The notes under the pieces: generated by a model | What the model was told of the DNA's origin: nothing | Databases searched by the model: none | Seen by the model: the letters and a program-made list of their open reading frames with translations, nothing else | Shown here: positions 48,416 through 56,751 of the stretch, piece after piece | Layout: each line of letters starts with the position of its first letter | Position numbering within the stretch: position 1 is the stretch's first letter | Assembly (NCBI GenBank): GCA_027487945.1 | Contig: JAIYCQ010000018.1 | Location: 1 to 64,000, forward strand | Direction: 5' to 3' | Origin: Caulobacteraceae bacterium | Lineage (GTDB): Bacteria; Pseudomonadota; Alphaproteobacteria; Caulobacterales; Caulobacteraceae | DNA: 64,000 bases | Made by a program: the position numbers and the translations under genes

Positions 48416-49973
48416 TCCCGGCAGGCCGGCGAAGCGGCGATTCTGGCCCCGGGGCTCGCGCCTCGGGCGGCTGATCATCGCCCTCAACCTGCTCAGCCTG
48501 GCGATCCTGATCGGCGGGGCCCTGACGCTCAACGAGATGCGGCGCGGGCTGGTCAATGCCCGTATCGACAGCCTGATCGCCCAGGGCGAATGGATCGCCC
48601 GCATCATCGACGACGCCGCCACGGTCGGCGAGCCGGAGCCGGCGCTGCAGCCGGAACGGGCCGCCCAGCTGCTGCAGCTGCTGCACCTGCCGCGCGACGC
48701 GCGGGTGCGGCTGTTCGACCGCAGCGGGCGAAAGATCACCGACTCCTACGTGGTCGCCGACCGGGTGGAGTGGAAGCCCCTGCCGCCGGTCCGCCGGTCC
48801 GATCCCGCGCGAAAGGGCGGCGGTCCAAGCCCGATCGAGCAGCGCGCCGCCAGGGCCCTTCAGGCGGAGCTGGCCCAGGCCCGCACCGGCGAGATCGTCA
48901 AGGGCCGCCGGATCACCGAGAACGGCGAGCAGGTCATCTCCGTCTCCCTGCCCATACGACGGGTCCGGGCCGTGGTCGGGGTACTGACCCTCGAGGCCGG
49001 CGACGTCGACGAGATCATCGCCCGCGAGCGGGCCAACCTGATCCCCTTCATCCTGATCGCGGTCGGGGTGACGCTGCTGTCCTCGGTGCTGCTGACGGTG
49101 CTGGTGGCCCGGCCTGTTCTGCGGCTGGCCCGCGCGGCGGACCGGGTGAAGGCGGCGCGGGCGCGGTCGATCTCCTTGCCGGACCTGTCCCGTCGCGACG
49201 ACGAGATCGGCGACCTGTCCCGCTCGCTCGAGGACATGACAGACACACTGTCCGAGCGGATGGACGCCATCGAGCGCTTCGCCGCCGACGTGGCCCATGA
49301 GATCCGCAACCCGCTGACCTCCATCCGCTCGGCCATCGAGACGCTCGACCTGGTCACGGACGCGAAGCCGCGCGAGCGGCTGATGGCGATCCTCAAACAG
49401 GATGTCGGGCGGCTGGACCGGCTGGTCACGGACATCTCCAACGCCTCGCGGCTGGACGCGGAGCTGTCGCGCGACGCGCCGAAGGTCATCGACCTCGGAA
49501 GACTGCTCGCCGATATCGTTCAGGTCTACGACGCCTCCCTCCGTCCGGGCGAGGCCGGCGTCGTCCTCTCTGTCCCCCCTGGCGAGGCGGCTGCCGTGTC
49601 CGGGCGCGAGGGACCGCTGGGCCAGGTGTTCCGCAACCTGATCGACAACGGCCGCTCGTTCAGCCCGGCCGGCGGCGAGGTCCGGGTCGCCCTGACCCGT
49701 GACAGGGGCCAGGTCCGGGTTGTGGTCGAGGACGACGGGCCGGGCATCCCGCAGGACAATCTCGAGACCGTGTTCGAGCGGTTCTACACCTCCAGGCCCA
49801 AGGGCGCGGCCTTCGGCGGAAACTCGGGCCTCGGCCTTTCCATCGCCCGCCAGATCGTTCAGGCGCACGGCGGCGAGATCCATGCCGAGAACCGCGCCGG
49901 GCCCGGCGAGGCGTCCGGTGGACCCGTCCTCGGGGCGCGGTTCGTAGTCACCCTGCCCGAGCGGCGGTCGTGA
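48384..49973 (+). CDS. chvG: Sensor histidine kinase ChvG
   Basis: A 529-residue sensor with helix 1 at about residues 29-50, a periplasmic domain (about 50-215), helix 2 at about 220-245 and a HAMP linker. The phospho-acceptor is H305 in [19 protein letters not shown], and the ATPase domain contains [18 protein letters not shown] and [16 protein letters not shown]. The start at ATG 48384 lies inside chvI, a 32-base overlap that implies coupling; the first in-frame start outside chvI would truncate the anchor. It forms the ChvG-ChvI system, and its 3' end overlaps hprK by 4 nt. Confidence 0.93.
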   Translation: MASGTAIASPDPGRPAKRRFWPRGSRLGRLIIALNLLSLAILIGGALTLNEMRRGLVNARIDSLIAQGEWIARIIDDAATVGEPEPALQPERAAQLLQLLHLPRDARVRLFDRSGRKITDSYVVADRVEWKPLPPVRRSDPARKGGGPSPIEQRAARALQAELAQARTGEIVKGRRITENGEQVISVSLPIRRVRAVVGVLTLEAGDVDEIIARERANLIPFILIAVGVTLLSSVLLTVLVARPVLRLARAADRVKAARARSISLPDLSRRDDEIGDLSRSLEDMTDTLSERMDAIERFAADVAHEIRNPLTSIRSAIETLDLVTDAKPRERLMAILKQDVGRLDRLVTDISNASRLDAELSRDAPKVIDLGRLLADIVQVYDASLRPGEAGVVLSVPPGEAAAVSGREGPLGQVFRNLIDNGRSFSPAGGEVRVALTRDRGQVRVVVEDDGPGIPQDNLETVFERFYTSRPKGAAFGGNSGLGLSIARQIVQAHGGEIHAENRAGPGEASGGPVLGARFVVTLPERRS

Positions 49974-50404
49974 TTCTTCATGCCGGGCTGATCGCCCTGC
50001 GGTTCGGCCGCGACTGGCGGGGCGTGCTGATCGAGGGCGCTTCTGGCTCGGGCAAGAGCGATCTGGCGCTGCGGGCGATGCAGGAAGGCTTCCGGATCGT
50101 GGCCGATGACCGCGTTCTGGTCTGGGCCTCGGGCGGCCGCACCTTCGGCCGCGCGCCGGATGCGCTCCATGGCCTGATGGAGACGCGGGGCGCCGGGGTG
50201 CTGCCGGTGGGGGCCCTGCCCTTCTGCCCCATCCTGCTGGCGGTGCGCTGTGAGCCCTCGCCGGACGCCGTCGAACGGATGCCCGATGGCGGCACGCTGG
50301 ACCTGCCCGCCGGGCCGGTCCCTATCCGTTCCCTGTGGCCTTTTGACCGCGCGGCGCCGGCGAAGTTACGTCGCCTCATAGAGCATCTTGGACACGGACA
50401 TTAA
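49970..50404 (+). CDS. hprK: HPr kinase/phosphorylase, short alphaproteobacterial form
   Basis: A 144-residue catalytic-domain-only HprK, lacking the N-terminal domain of the Bacillus enzyme, as usual in this group. The P-loop is GASGSGKSD (23-31), then VADDRV and the family signature GLMETRGAGVLPVG. It phosphorylates HPr on a serine and thus sets the state of the nitrogen-type PTS. GTG start in a 4-nt overlap with chvG; the EIIA and HPr genes follow 98 bases later. Confidence 0.93.
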   Translation: MILHAGLIALRFGRDWRGVLIEGASGSGKSDLALRAMQEGFRIVADDRVLVWASGGRTFGRAPDALHGLMETRGAGVLPVGALPFCPILLAVRCEPSPDAVERMPDGGTLDLPAGPVPIRSLWPFDRAAPAKLRRLIEHLGHGH

Positions 50405-50501
50405 CGAGCGTATCTAGGCGCCTTCGCGGCCTCCTCCCGGGACGCGAGGCTGACGGGCAGGGGATACCCGGTTTGATCATGACAAGGCGTTGGGCCCTCT
50501 G

Positions 50502-50906
50502 ATGATTGGGCTCGTGATCGTTACACACGGTCGGCTGGCGGAAGAGTTCATCTTCGCCATGGAGCATGTTGTCGGCCCGCAGGACGCGGTGCAGGCCATC
50601 TGCATCGGTCCCGACGATGATATGGAAAAGCGCCGCAAGGACATCCTGAAGGCGTGCTCCGCCGTGGACAGCGGGGCGGGAGTCATCCTGCTGACCGACA
50701 TGTTCGGCGGCACGCCCAGCAACCTGGCGATCAGCGTCATGGAACAGACCCGGGCCGAGGTCATCGCCGGCCTGAACCTGCCGATGCTGATCAAGCTGGC
50801 CAGCCTGCGCACCCGAATGAGCCTGGAAGAGTGCGTGCATCACGCCCAGGAGGCGGGACGCAAGTACATCTCCGTGGCCTCCTACGTGTTGGCCGGCGAG
50901 AAATGA
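50502..50906 (+). CDS. PTS EIIA component, mannose/sorbose type
   Basis: A 134-residue EIIA of the mannose superfamily with the phospho-accepting H9 in VIVTHGRLAEEF, followed by LLTDMFGGTPSNLA and LPMLIKLASLR. No EIIB/C transport partners are present, so like other alphaproteobacterial copies it most likely has a regulatory role, receiving phosphate from HPr. The ATG at 50502 is preferred; a TTG at 50490 is possible. It overlaps ptsH by 4 nt. Confidence 0.92.
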   Translation: MIGLVIVTHGRLAEEFIFAMEHVVGPQDAVQAICIGPDDDMEKRRKDILKACSAVDSGAGVILLTDMFGGTPSNLAISVMEQTRAEVIAGLNLPMLIKLASLRTRMSLEECVHHAQEAGRKYISVASYVLAGEK

Positions 50907-51175
50907 GCCTGCGGCGCACGGTCGAGATTGTGAATGAGCGGGGGCTGCACGCCCGCGCCTCGGCGAAGTTCGTCAAGCTGGCCGCCGGCTTCGATGCCGA
51001 GATTCAGGTCAGCCGCGACGGCTCGACGGTCGACGCCCGCTCGATAATGGGCCTGATGATGCTGGCCGCCGGCATCGGCTCGACCATCGAGATCAGCGCC
51101 GAGGGCGCGGAGGCGCCTGCGGCGCTGGAGGCGCTCTGCGAGCTGGTGGCGAACCGGTTCGACGAGGAGCGGTAG
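50903..51175 (+). CDS. ptsH: Phosphocarrier protein HPr
   Basis: A 90-residue HPr. The PEP-dependent phosphorylation site is H16 in NERGLHARASAKFV, and the regulatory serine for HprK is S47 in DARSIMGLMMLAAG. The presence of hprK three genes upstream fits serine regulation. It is the last gene of the chvI-chvG-hprK-EIIA-ptsH run; Enzyme I is not in the window. Confidence 0.95.
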   Translation: MSLRRTVEIVNERGLHARASAKFVKLAAGFDAEIQVSRDGSTVDARSIMGLMMLAAGIGSTIEISAEGAEAPAALEALCELVANRFDEER

Positions 51176-51186
51176 GGACGGCCGGC

Positions 51187-51561
51187 TCAGCCGGTCGGCC
51201 ACTGCGACAGGATGGTCGCCGCGTCGAAGTAGTCGCGCCAGTAGAGGATCAGCCCGCCCTGCACCTCGAACACCCCGGTGACCGGCAGCTCGACCCATTT
51301 GTCGGCCAGTCGATGGCGGTCGAGGCGCTCGAGGATCACCACCGCCCCGTCCGAGGCCTCGCGCAGGATCTGGAAGTCGTTCGCCAGGGTCGGGGCGAAG
51401 AAGGGCTCCAGCACCGCGCGGATGCCGGCCGGGCCGTACACCGTGCCCAGCGGCGGCGGGTTGATGTAGGCGCAGTCGGCGGCGACCAGCTTGAGGCCGG
51501 CGTCATAGTCCAGCGCCTCCATGGCCTTGAGGAACTGGCGAACGGTTTCGGCGGGGGTCAT
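51187..51561 (-). CDS. Limonene-1,2-epoxide hydrolase/SnoaL-like protein
   Basis: A 124-residue cone-fold protein, start at MTPAETVRQF after GGAGCG. The pattern of ETVRQFLKAMEALDYDAGLKL, GPAGIRAVLEPFF, ILERLDRHRLADKWVELPVTGVFEV and LILYWRDYFD matches the limonene epoxide hydrolase group of the NTF2/SnoaL superfamily. The arginine and two aspartates of the catalytic D-R-D set appear to be present (in ERLDRHR and WRDYFD), but the substrate is unknown. It is convergent with ptsH. Confidence 0.82.
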   Translation of the reverse strand: MTPAETVRQFLKAMEALDYDAGLKLVAADCAYINPPPLGTVYGPAGIRAVLEPFFAPTLANDFQILREASDGAVVILERLDRHRLADKWVELPVTGVFEVQGGLILYWRDYFDAATILSQWPTG

Positions 51562-51660
51562 GGGGCGCTCCGGTTTCGGGGAGGCCGCAGGGTCGGGCGT
51601 CGGCCGCGCTGTCGCAATTACCTGGAGGGTCATGAGGCGTGAGGCCGCCCGCGCCTTGCG

Positions 51661-51758
51661 TCCTTCGACACGGCCCTTCGGGCCTGCTCAGGATGACGTT
51701 GATTTCAGGCTATCCACCTACGTCATGCTGAGCAGCGGCCGCAGGCCGCGTGTCGAAG
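51661..51758. repeat. Intergenic inverted repeat, copy 2 of the dispersed family
   Basis: The gap between the epoxide-hydrolase-like gene and rplS holds outer arms CTTCGACACG (51663-51672) and CGTGTCGAAG (51749-51758), and inner words GCTCAGGATGACGT and ACGTCATGCTGAGC around a short unpaired middle. The order of words is the same as at 721-803. The middle sequence differs, as expected for a hairpin family under paired-arm constraint. Confidence 0.8.
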
Positions 51759-51773
51759 CACGCGGGGACTCCA

Positions 51774-51808
51774 CAAAGAAAAAGCCCCGGACCTTTCGAT
51801 CCGGGGCT
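51774..51808 (-). terminator. Rho-independent terminator of rplS
   Basis: Read on the minus strand, the hairpin AGCCCCGGAT / GTCCGGGGCT (51783-51808, loop CGAAAG) is followed at once by TTTTTCTTTG (through 51774). It lies about 25 bases after the rplS stop and would end the trmD-rplS transcript. Confidence 0.9.
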
Positions 51809-51831
51809 CTTCAAACGTCTGACCCGAAGGA

Positions 51832-52233
51832 TCACTCGCCGGCGGCGGTGTCTTCCTTGGGGCCGCGGGCCATCTGGCGTTCGGCGATCCGGGCCGACTT
51901 ACCGCGACGGTCGCGCAGGTAGTAGAGCTTGGCGCGACGGACGACGCCGCGACGCTTCACTTCGATGCTCTCGATCATCGGCGACATGATCGGGAAGACC
52001 CGCTCGACGCCTTCGCCGAAGCTGATCTTGCGGACGGTGAAGTTCTCGTGGAGGCCCGAGCCCGAGCGGGCGATGCAGACGCCCTCGTAGGCCTGAACGC
52101 GTTCGCGCTCGCCTTCCTTGATCTTCACATTGACGCGGACGGTGTCGCCCGGCTGGAAATCGGGGGTGGTGCGGAGGGCGGCGAGACGCTCGGTCTCGGC
52201 CTTCTCAAGTTCCTTGATGATGTTCGCGGCCAT
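51832..52233 (-). CDS. rplS: 50S ribosomal protein L19
   Basis: A 133-residue L19; start at ATG 52233 ([13 protein letters not shown]) after AGGAAC. Conserved blocks are [56 protein letters not shown] and [21 protein letters not shown] short Ala/Asp-rich tail follows. It is 25 bases after trmD and is followed by a strong terminator. Confidence 0.97.
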   Translation of the reverse strand: MAANIIKELEKAETERLAALRTTPDFQPGDTVRVNVKIKEGERERVQAYEGVCIARSGSGLHENFTVRKISFGEGVERVFPIMSPMIESIEVKRRGVVRRAKLYYLRDRRGKSARIAERQMARGPKEDTAAGE

Positions 52234-52258
52234 CGTGTCGTTCCTGTTGTCGTCGGGC

Positions 52259-52969
52259 TTAAGCGCCCTTTGGTTGTCGGTTGGCGAGGTGGCGGTCCCA
52301 GAGATCGGGCCGTTGCTCGCGGGTCGTCGTCTCACGCATCTGTCGCCGCCATTCCGCGACCTTCTTGTGGTCGCCGCTCAGCAGCACCTCGGGAATGTCG
52401 TGGCCCTCGAACGTCCGCGGCCGTGTGTACTGCGGATGCTCGAGGAGACCGTCCTCGAAGCTTTCTTCACTCAATGAGTCCGGCTGTCCGAGCACTCCCG
52501 GCACCAGACGGACGCACGCCTCGATCGCCACCATCGACGCCGCCTCGCCACCGGCCAGGACCGCGTCTCCGACGGAGACCTCCTCGAACCCCCGGGCGTC
52601 GAGCACCCGCTGGTCCACCCCCTCGAACCGGCCGCAGAGGACAATGATCCCCGGCGTCGCGGCCCACTGCTTCACACGCGCCTGGGTCAGGGGCCGACCC
52701 CGGGCGCTCATGTACAAAAGCGGCCGCCCCGCAACGTCCACGCTGTCGAGCGCCGCCGCGATCACGTCCGCCTTCATCACCTGTCCAGGACCGCCACCCG
52801 CAGGGGTGTCGTCGAGGAAGCCGCGCTTATCCTTGGAAAAGGCGCGAATGTCCACTGTTTCAAGGCGCCACAGGTCCTGCTCCCGCCAGGCCGTGCCGAT
52901 CAGCGACACGCCGAGCGGGCCGGGGAAGGCCTCGGGGAACATGGTCAGGACGGTGGCGGTGAACGGCAT
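52259..52969 (-). CDS. trmD: tRNA (guanine(37)-N1)-methyltransferase
   Basis: A 236-residue SPOUT-class enzyme that methylates G37 next to the anticodon to prevent frameshifting. Family features are [15 protein letters not shown], the Gly-rich [12 protein letters not shown], the knot region [25 protein letters not shown] and a terminal segment with [14 protein letters not shown]. It precedes rplS, as is normal. Upstream are two membrane-protein genes instead of the expected rimM. Confidence 0.97.
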   Translation of the reverse strand: MPFTATVLTMFPEAFPGPLGVSLIGTAWREQDLWRLETVDIRAFSKDKRGFLDDTPAGGGPGQVMKADVIAAALDSVDVAGRPLLYMSARGRPLTQARVKQWAATPGIIVLCGRFEGVDQRVLDARGFEEVSVGDAVLAGGEAASMVAIEACVRLVPGVLGQPDSLSEESFEDGLLEHPQYTRPRTFEGHDIPEVLLSGDHKKVAEWRRQMRETTTREQRPDLWDRHLANRQPKGA

Positions 52970-53012
52970 GGGCGGGGCTTGTAGCGGATTTTCGCCCCGC
53001 GCTCATCCGTGA

Positions 53013-53831
53013 TCACAGGGCGATCAGCGGCAGCCCCGACACCGCCTGCCAGAACACCGCCGCCGTCAGGGCCACATAGCCGAGGATCGACAGCGTGGTC
53101 AGCCACCCCGCCTGCCTGGGCGTAACGGCCAGCAGCGCCAGCGCCACGACCGGCAGGATCTGGGCCGCATGGATGCCCAGAAAGTGCGGTGGGCGCAGAT
53201 CCCCGGCCGTGGTCGACCAGCCCAGCAACGGCAGGCCGCCGGCGTCGCTGGCCGGGCCGCCGACCCAGTGGCCACCCATCTGGCCGCTCATATAGGCCCC
53301 GGTCGCCGTGCCCAGCACGAAGGTCAGGACGAGGCCCCAGCCCAGGGCCCGACGGAAGGTCGGCGCATCACCTGCGTCGTGGCGCAGCACGCCGATCCCC
53401 TGGACCAGCGCCGTCGAGGTCAGGATGACCGCCCCCGCGCCCATCAGGCTGTACATGGCGATGGTGAAACCGCTGGAGAAGTTGAAGTGCGAGGCCTGCC
53501 CCCGGCTGGCCTGGAAGGCGATGTAGCCGACCTCGAACAGGGTCGCGACGATGCCCGCCCAGATGACGTAGCGACCGGCCCAGCTGTGACGCCACCCGGA
53601 GGGCAGCCGGGTGAAGGTCCAGGACGCCATCAGCAGGAACATCGCCGTCGACAGCTGGAACTTCAGCGGCTTGTCCCAGACGCCCACGTCGTAGAGCGTG
53701 CGGTCGTCCGCCATCGCCAGCCAGCCGGTCGGGATCATCGCCGCCAGCATGGCCAGGCCAACGATCGCCAGCGCCGGCTCCCAGCCCCGGAGGGCCGACG
53801 CCTGATCGCGCTCGAAGGTCGCGGCGGTCAT
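53013..53831 (-). CDS. Seven-helix membrane protein of unknown function
   Basis: A 272-residue protein with seven hydrophobic segments (near residues 17-37, 57-76, 88-108, 122-146, 162-182, 218-238, 246-268) and histidines beside helices (PPHFLGIHAAQ). No family is recognised with certainty. It overlaps the ABA4-like gene by 4 nt, so the two are co-translated, and both are divergent from the TetR gene with twin operators between them, so the pair is probably the target of that regulator. Confidence 0.75.
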   Translation of the reverse strand: MTAATFERDQASALRGWEPALAIVGLAMLAAMIPTGWLAMADDRTLYDVGVWDKPLKFQLSTAMFLLMASWTFTRLPSGWRHSWAGRYVIWAGIVATLFEVGYIAFQASRGQASHFNFSSGFTIAMYSLMGAGAVILTSTALVQGIGVLRHDAGDAPTFRRALGWGLVLTFVLGTATGAYMSGQMGGHWVGGPASDAGGLPLLGWSTTAGDLRPPHFLGIHAAQILPVVALALLAVTPRQAGWLTTLSILGYVALTAAVFWQAVSGLPLIAL

Positions 53832-54265
53832 GACGCCACCTTCGGGCGGATCGCCAGCCTGAGCAGCGCATAGGCCAGGTAGCCGACCGGGCCGGCCATG
53901 AAGGTGGCCAGGAGGATCGGCGTCAGCAGGAAGGGGCTGATCCCCGCGTCCGAGCCCGTGCGGGCGATCCAGCCGCCGACGAACAGGTCGAAGGCCAGGT
54001 AGTGGATCCAGCCGGCCAGCAGCACCTCGGGCACGGCGAACAGCGCCGCCACGGAGGCCAGGGACGAGAACCCGCCGCCCTCGCTCTGGCCCCAGTAGCC
54101 GAACAGGAGGACGCCGTAGGCGACCGACAGCAGGGCCGGCACGACATAGCCGGCGGCCGGGTCGACCCAGCGGCGGAGCGCCGGCACGAACCGGGCCGCG
54201 ATCAGCGCGACCCAGGCGACCATCGCCGTGGTGCTGGTGATCGAGAAGACAGTCTCAACGGGCAT
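53828..54265 (-). CDS. ABA4-like (DUF4281) membrane protein
   Basis: A 145-residue membrane protein with four hydrophobic segments. LFAVPEVLLAGWIHYLAFDLFVGGWIAR is characteristic of the ABA4-like family, named after a plant protein needed for neoxanthin synthesis; the bacterial role is unknown. The start is ATG 54265 because GGAGAG lies 6 bases upstream and an upstream frame enters the operator. It is the first gene of a two-gene operon repressed, by inference, by the divergent TetR protein. Confidence 0.78.
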   Translation of the reverse strand: MPVETVFSITSTTAMVAWVALIAARFVPALRRWVDPAAGYVVPALLSVAYGVLLFGYWGQSEGGGFSSLASVAALFAVPEVLLAGWIHYLAFDLFVGGWIARTGSDAGISPFLLTPILLATFMAGPVGYLAYALLRLAIRPKVAS

Positions 54266-54281
54266 CGGCCGCTCTCCATTG

Positions 54282-54296
54282 CTTGACAGTGTCAAG
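54282..54296. promoter_or_regulatory. TetR operator, distal copy
   Basis: CTTGACAGTGTCAAG is a perfect 15-base palindrome (seven-base arms, central G), about 17 bases before the ABA4-like start. An identical copy lies at 54313-54327. On the minus strand it would sit at the transcription start of the membrane operon. Confidence 0.8.
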
Positions 54297-54297
54297 C

Positions 54298-54326
54298 TCT
54301 GTAGATTGCCGACTTGACAGTGTCAA
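54298..54326 (-). promoter_or_regulatory. Predicted promoter of the ABA4-like operon
   Basis: On the minus strand TTGACA (54326-54321, inside the proximal operator) and TACAGA (54303-54298) are 17 bases apart. The -35 element is therefore embedded in the palindrome, so bound repressor would exclude RNA polymerase. Read by eye. Confidence 0.5.
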
Positions 54327-54327
54327 G
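54313..54327. promoter_or_regulatory. TetR operator, proximal copy
   Basis: This is a second exact copy of CTTGACAGTGTCAAG, 31 bases centre-to-centre from the first (about three helical turns), placing two dimers on the same face of the DNA. It ends 14 bases before the TetR TTG start, so it should also mediate self-repression. Confidence 0.8.
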
Positions 54328-54341
54328 GTGGAGTAACGACG

Positions 54342-54959
54342 TTGGCTGACAGCGAGGCAGGCGGGGAGCGGCGGTCGCGACCGGCCGATGTGCGCGCGGC
54401 CCTGGTCGCGGCGGCGGCGGAACTGATCGAGGCCCTGCCGGAGTCAGAGGTCAGCCTGCGGGCCGTCGCCCGCCGGGCGGGCGTCTCCCACGCCGCGCCG
54501 GCCCACTACTTCCCGTCCCGCGCCGACCTGATGGCCGCAGGCCTGGCGGAGGGATTCGACGCCCTGACCGCCCGGATGCTGGCCCGGCGCGATGCGGCCG
54601 GCGACGATCCCTGGGAGCAGCTTAAGGCCATCGGCCTGGGCTACATCGCCTTCGCGCTGGAGCGACCGCGGACCTACGCCATGATGTTCCAGCCCGGCTA
54701 CATTACCGGCCCCGACAGCGACATGGCCCGGGCCGGCGAGCGCTGCCGCGCCGTCCTGACCGATGCCGTCGCGAAGACCCGCAGACCGGAGGGCGTAGAC
54801 CAGGATCTGGGGGTCGCCTTGGCCTGGATGAACGTCCACGGCTTCGTCTCGCTGATCACCAGCGGCATGCTCAAGTGCGGACCCACGGAAGGCGCGAACC
54901 CGACCCCGGCGATGGCCGACCGCCTGCTGTCGCTGACGCGGCCAGCTTTCACCAAATAG
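54342..54959 (+). CDS. TetR/AcrR family regulator controlling the ABA4-like operon
   Basis: A 205-residue regulator, start at TTG 54342 with GGTGGAG eight bases upstream. The helix-turn-helix is at about residues 40-62 (VSLRAVARRAGVSHAAPAHYFPSR), followed by LMAAGLAEGF. The C-terminal domain has YIAFALERPRTYAMMFQPGY, the TetR_C_33-like WHG-type pattern. Twin perfect operators lie immediately upstream. The inducer is unknown. Confidence 0.88.
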   Translation: MADSEAGGERRSRPADVRAALVAAAAELIEALPESEVSLRAVARRAGVSHAAPAHYFPSRADLMAAGLAEGFDALTARMLARRDAAGDDPWEQLKAIGLGYIAFALERPRTYAMMFQPGYITGPDSDMARAGERCRAVLTDAVAKTRRPEGVDQDLGVALAWMNVHGFVSLITSGMLKCGPTEGANPTPAMADRLLSLTRPAFTK

Positions 54960-54979
54960 CCTCTCCCGGGTGGGAGAGG
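54960..54979. terminator. Short hairpin after the TetR gene
   Basis: CCTCTCCC / GGGAGAGG around GGGT starts right after the TAG stop. There is no long T-tract, so termination would be weak; the convergent gene at 54984 begins its 3' end 5 bases beyond, and the hairpin could serve both. Confidence 0.5.
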
Positions 54980-54983
54980 CGTT

Positions 54984-55364
54984 CTACTCACCCATCTTCA
55001 GGTGGATTTCCTCGGCGAAGTCCGGGAACGGCGGCGGGGCATACTTCAGGTTTCCCATCCGGGCGGCCACGCACTGGGCGATCGGATGGTCACTGGTGTG
55101 GCGGACGGCGTCGAAGGCGCCGGCCTTGAAGCTGAGCACGACGGTGAAGGTCGGCCGGCCGGTTGTGGTCGCGCCCGGCGCGCAGGCCTCGAAGATCGGC
55201 GGCATGGCCTTGGCCAGCGGCGGGTACAGCCGGTTAAGGCGGTACATCTGCGCCTGGGGATCCTTCTCGTACTTCTCCGCCCGGGCCACGGCCTCGGCAT
55301 AGGCCAGCGCGGTGTCGGGCGCGGCGGCCAGCACGCTGACGGCGATGAGGGCGGGCAGGATCAA
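54984..55364 (-). CDS. Secreted hypothetical protein
   Basis: A 126-residue exported protein. The start is TTG 55364 because TCTGGAGA lies just upstream and the frame then opens with a signal peptide (ILPALIAVSVLAAAPDTALA); an ATG at 55439 would bury it. The mature part has a TonB-C-like look (TFTVVLSFKAGAFDAVR, then CVAARMGNLKYAPPPFPDF), with two cysteines that could form a disulfide. No function is assigned. It is divergent from tesB. Confidence 0.65.
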   Translation of the reverse strand: MILPALIAVSVLAAAPDTALAYAEAVARAEKYEKDPQAQMYRLNRLYPPLAKAMPPIFEACAPGATTTGRPTFTVVLSFKAGAFDAVRHTSDHPIAQCVAARMGNLKYAPPPFPDFAEEIHLKMGE

Positions 55365-55459
55365 GGGACGGTCTCCAGAGAATGCCCCACCTCTACCGCG
55401 ACAGATGGCGACAGCAAGGCCGCTTGCCCCCTCCGTCACACGGGCCTAATGCGATCCCC

Positions 55460-56311
55460 ATGCAAGAGAGCGAAAACCTCATCGAGACCCTGTCCCTCGA
55501 GCCGATCGAGATGAACCTGTTCCGGGGCGTCTCGCCGAACGACGGCTTCCCGAGGATCTTCGGCGGCCTGGTGATCGCCCAGGCGCTGCTGGCGGCCTAC
55601 GAGACCGTTCAGGACCGCGTCTGCCACTCGCTCCATGCCTACTTCATCCGGCCGGGCGACGTGCGCATCCCGGTGCTTTACCAGGTCGACCGCGCCCGCG
55701 ACGGCGGCAGCTTCACCACCCGCCGGGTGGTGGCGATCCAGAACGGCGAGCAGATCTTCAACCTGGCAGCCTCGTTCCAGGTGCCGGAAGAGGGCTACGA
55801 GCACCAGTCGGCCATGCCGCCCCATGCCTCGCCGGAATCGGTGGCGACGGAGATGGAGCAGGCGCTGGCCGAGAACCGGGACATGCCGCCGGCGATGATC
55901 GAGCATATGAAGCGCCGCCCGGTGGAGGTGCGCTGGCCCGATCCGCAGAACATGTTCAAGCCGGTGGCCAAACCGCCCCGCAAGCAGGTCTGGATGCGGG
56001 CAAAGGCCCCGATCGGCGACTCCGTGAAGCTGCAGCAGGCGGCGCTGGCCTACGCCTCGGACATGGCCTTCATGGAGACCGCCCTGCGCGTCCACGGCCT
56101 GACCTGGCGGACCAGGGGCATGCAGTCGGCCAGCCTGGACCACGCCATGTGGTTCCATCGCCCGACCGACTTCAACGAGTGGATGCTGTTCGACCAGGAC
56201 TGCCCGTCGACCTCGCAGGGTCGCGGCTTCATCCGCGGCGAGATGTACACCCGCGACGGCGTGCTGGCCGCCTCCGTGGCGCAGGAATGCCTGATGCGGG
56301 TGAAGACCTAG
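55460..56311 (+). CDS. tesB: Acyl-CoA thioesterase II
   Basis: A 283-residue double-hotdog thioesterase hydrolysing medium- and long-chain acyl-CoA. The start at MQESENLIETLSLEPIEMNLFRG is preferred over an upstream ATG at 55382. It shows VFGGLVIAQALLAAY-like FGGLVIAQALLAAYETV, HSLHAYFIRPGD, the active-site SASLDHAMWFHRP (aspartate), and a C-terminal STSQGRGFIRGEMYTRDG. Full family length. It may act on products of the neighbouring monooxygenase, but that is only positional. Confidence 0.95.
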   Translation: MQESENLIETLSLEPIEMNLFRGVSPNDGFPRIFGGLVIAQALLAAYETVQDRVCHSLHAYFIRPGDVRIPVLYQVDRARDGGSFTTRRVVAIQNGEQIFNLAASFQVPEEGYEHQSAMPPHASPESVATEMEQALAENRDMPPAMIEHMKRRPVEVRWPDPQNMFKPVAKPPRKQVWMRAKAPIGDSVKLQQAALAYASDMAFMETALRVHGLTWRTRGMQSASLDHAMWFHRPTDFNEWMLFDQDCPSTSQGRGFIRGEMYTRDGVLAASVAQECLMRVKT

Positions 56312-56317
56312 TCGGCG

Positions 56318-56689
56318 CTACGCCACCCGCACGTCCACCCGGTCGGGATAGAAGGCGAGGTAGCCGCCGATCGCCGCCACCGCCTCGAACGGCGCCTCGT
56401 AGGTCCAGACGGCGGCCTCGCCGCGCGCGCCGGCTTCAGGGATCGAGAAGTAGGCGCAGTCACCCTTGTAGGGGCAGTATGTCGACTGGGGCCCGCGCTC
56501 CAGCCGGGCCATGTCGACGTCCTTGCGCGGCACATACTGCACCGGCGGATAGCCGGCCTCGCGCAGGGTCAGGGCGTCGCCGGTGTCTGCCAGCACCCGG
56601 CCGCCGACCGAGACGACGACCCGTCCGGCCGTCGGGGTGATGGTGATCGGATGGTCCGGCCCCGGAACCTTGATCGGCCGCTCGGTCAT
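56318..56689 (-). CDS. DUF427 domain-containing protein
   Basis: A 123-residue protein matching DUF427: ITITPTAGRVVVSVGGRVLADTGDALTLRE, PPVQYVPRKDVDMARL, STYCPYKGDCAYFSI and IGGYLAFYPDRVDV. The CPYKGxAxY block is diagnostic; the biochemical role is unknown. GGGAGA precedes the ATG at 56689. It lies 62 bases downstream of the second monooxygenase on the same strand and is probably co-transcribed. Confidence 0.9.
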   Translation of the reverse strand: MTERPIKVPGPDHPITITPTAGRVVVSVGGRVLADTGDALTLREAGYPPVQYVPRKDVDMARLERGPQSTYCPYKGDCAYFSIPEAGARGEAAVWTYEAPFEAVAAIGGYLAFYPDRVDVRVA

Positions 56690-56751
56690 GGCTGTCTCCC
56701 GCTGACCCCGGGAGATGGGGCCGCGGGAGACGATTGCCAGAGGCAAACCGG

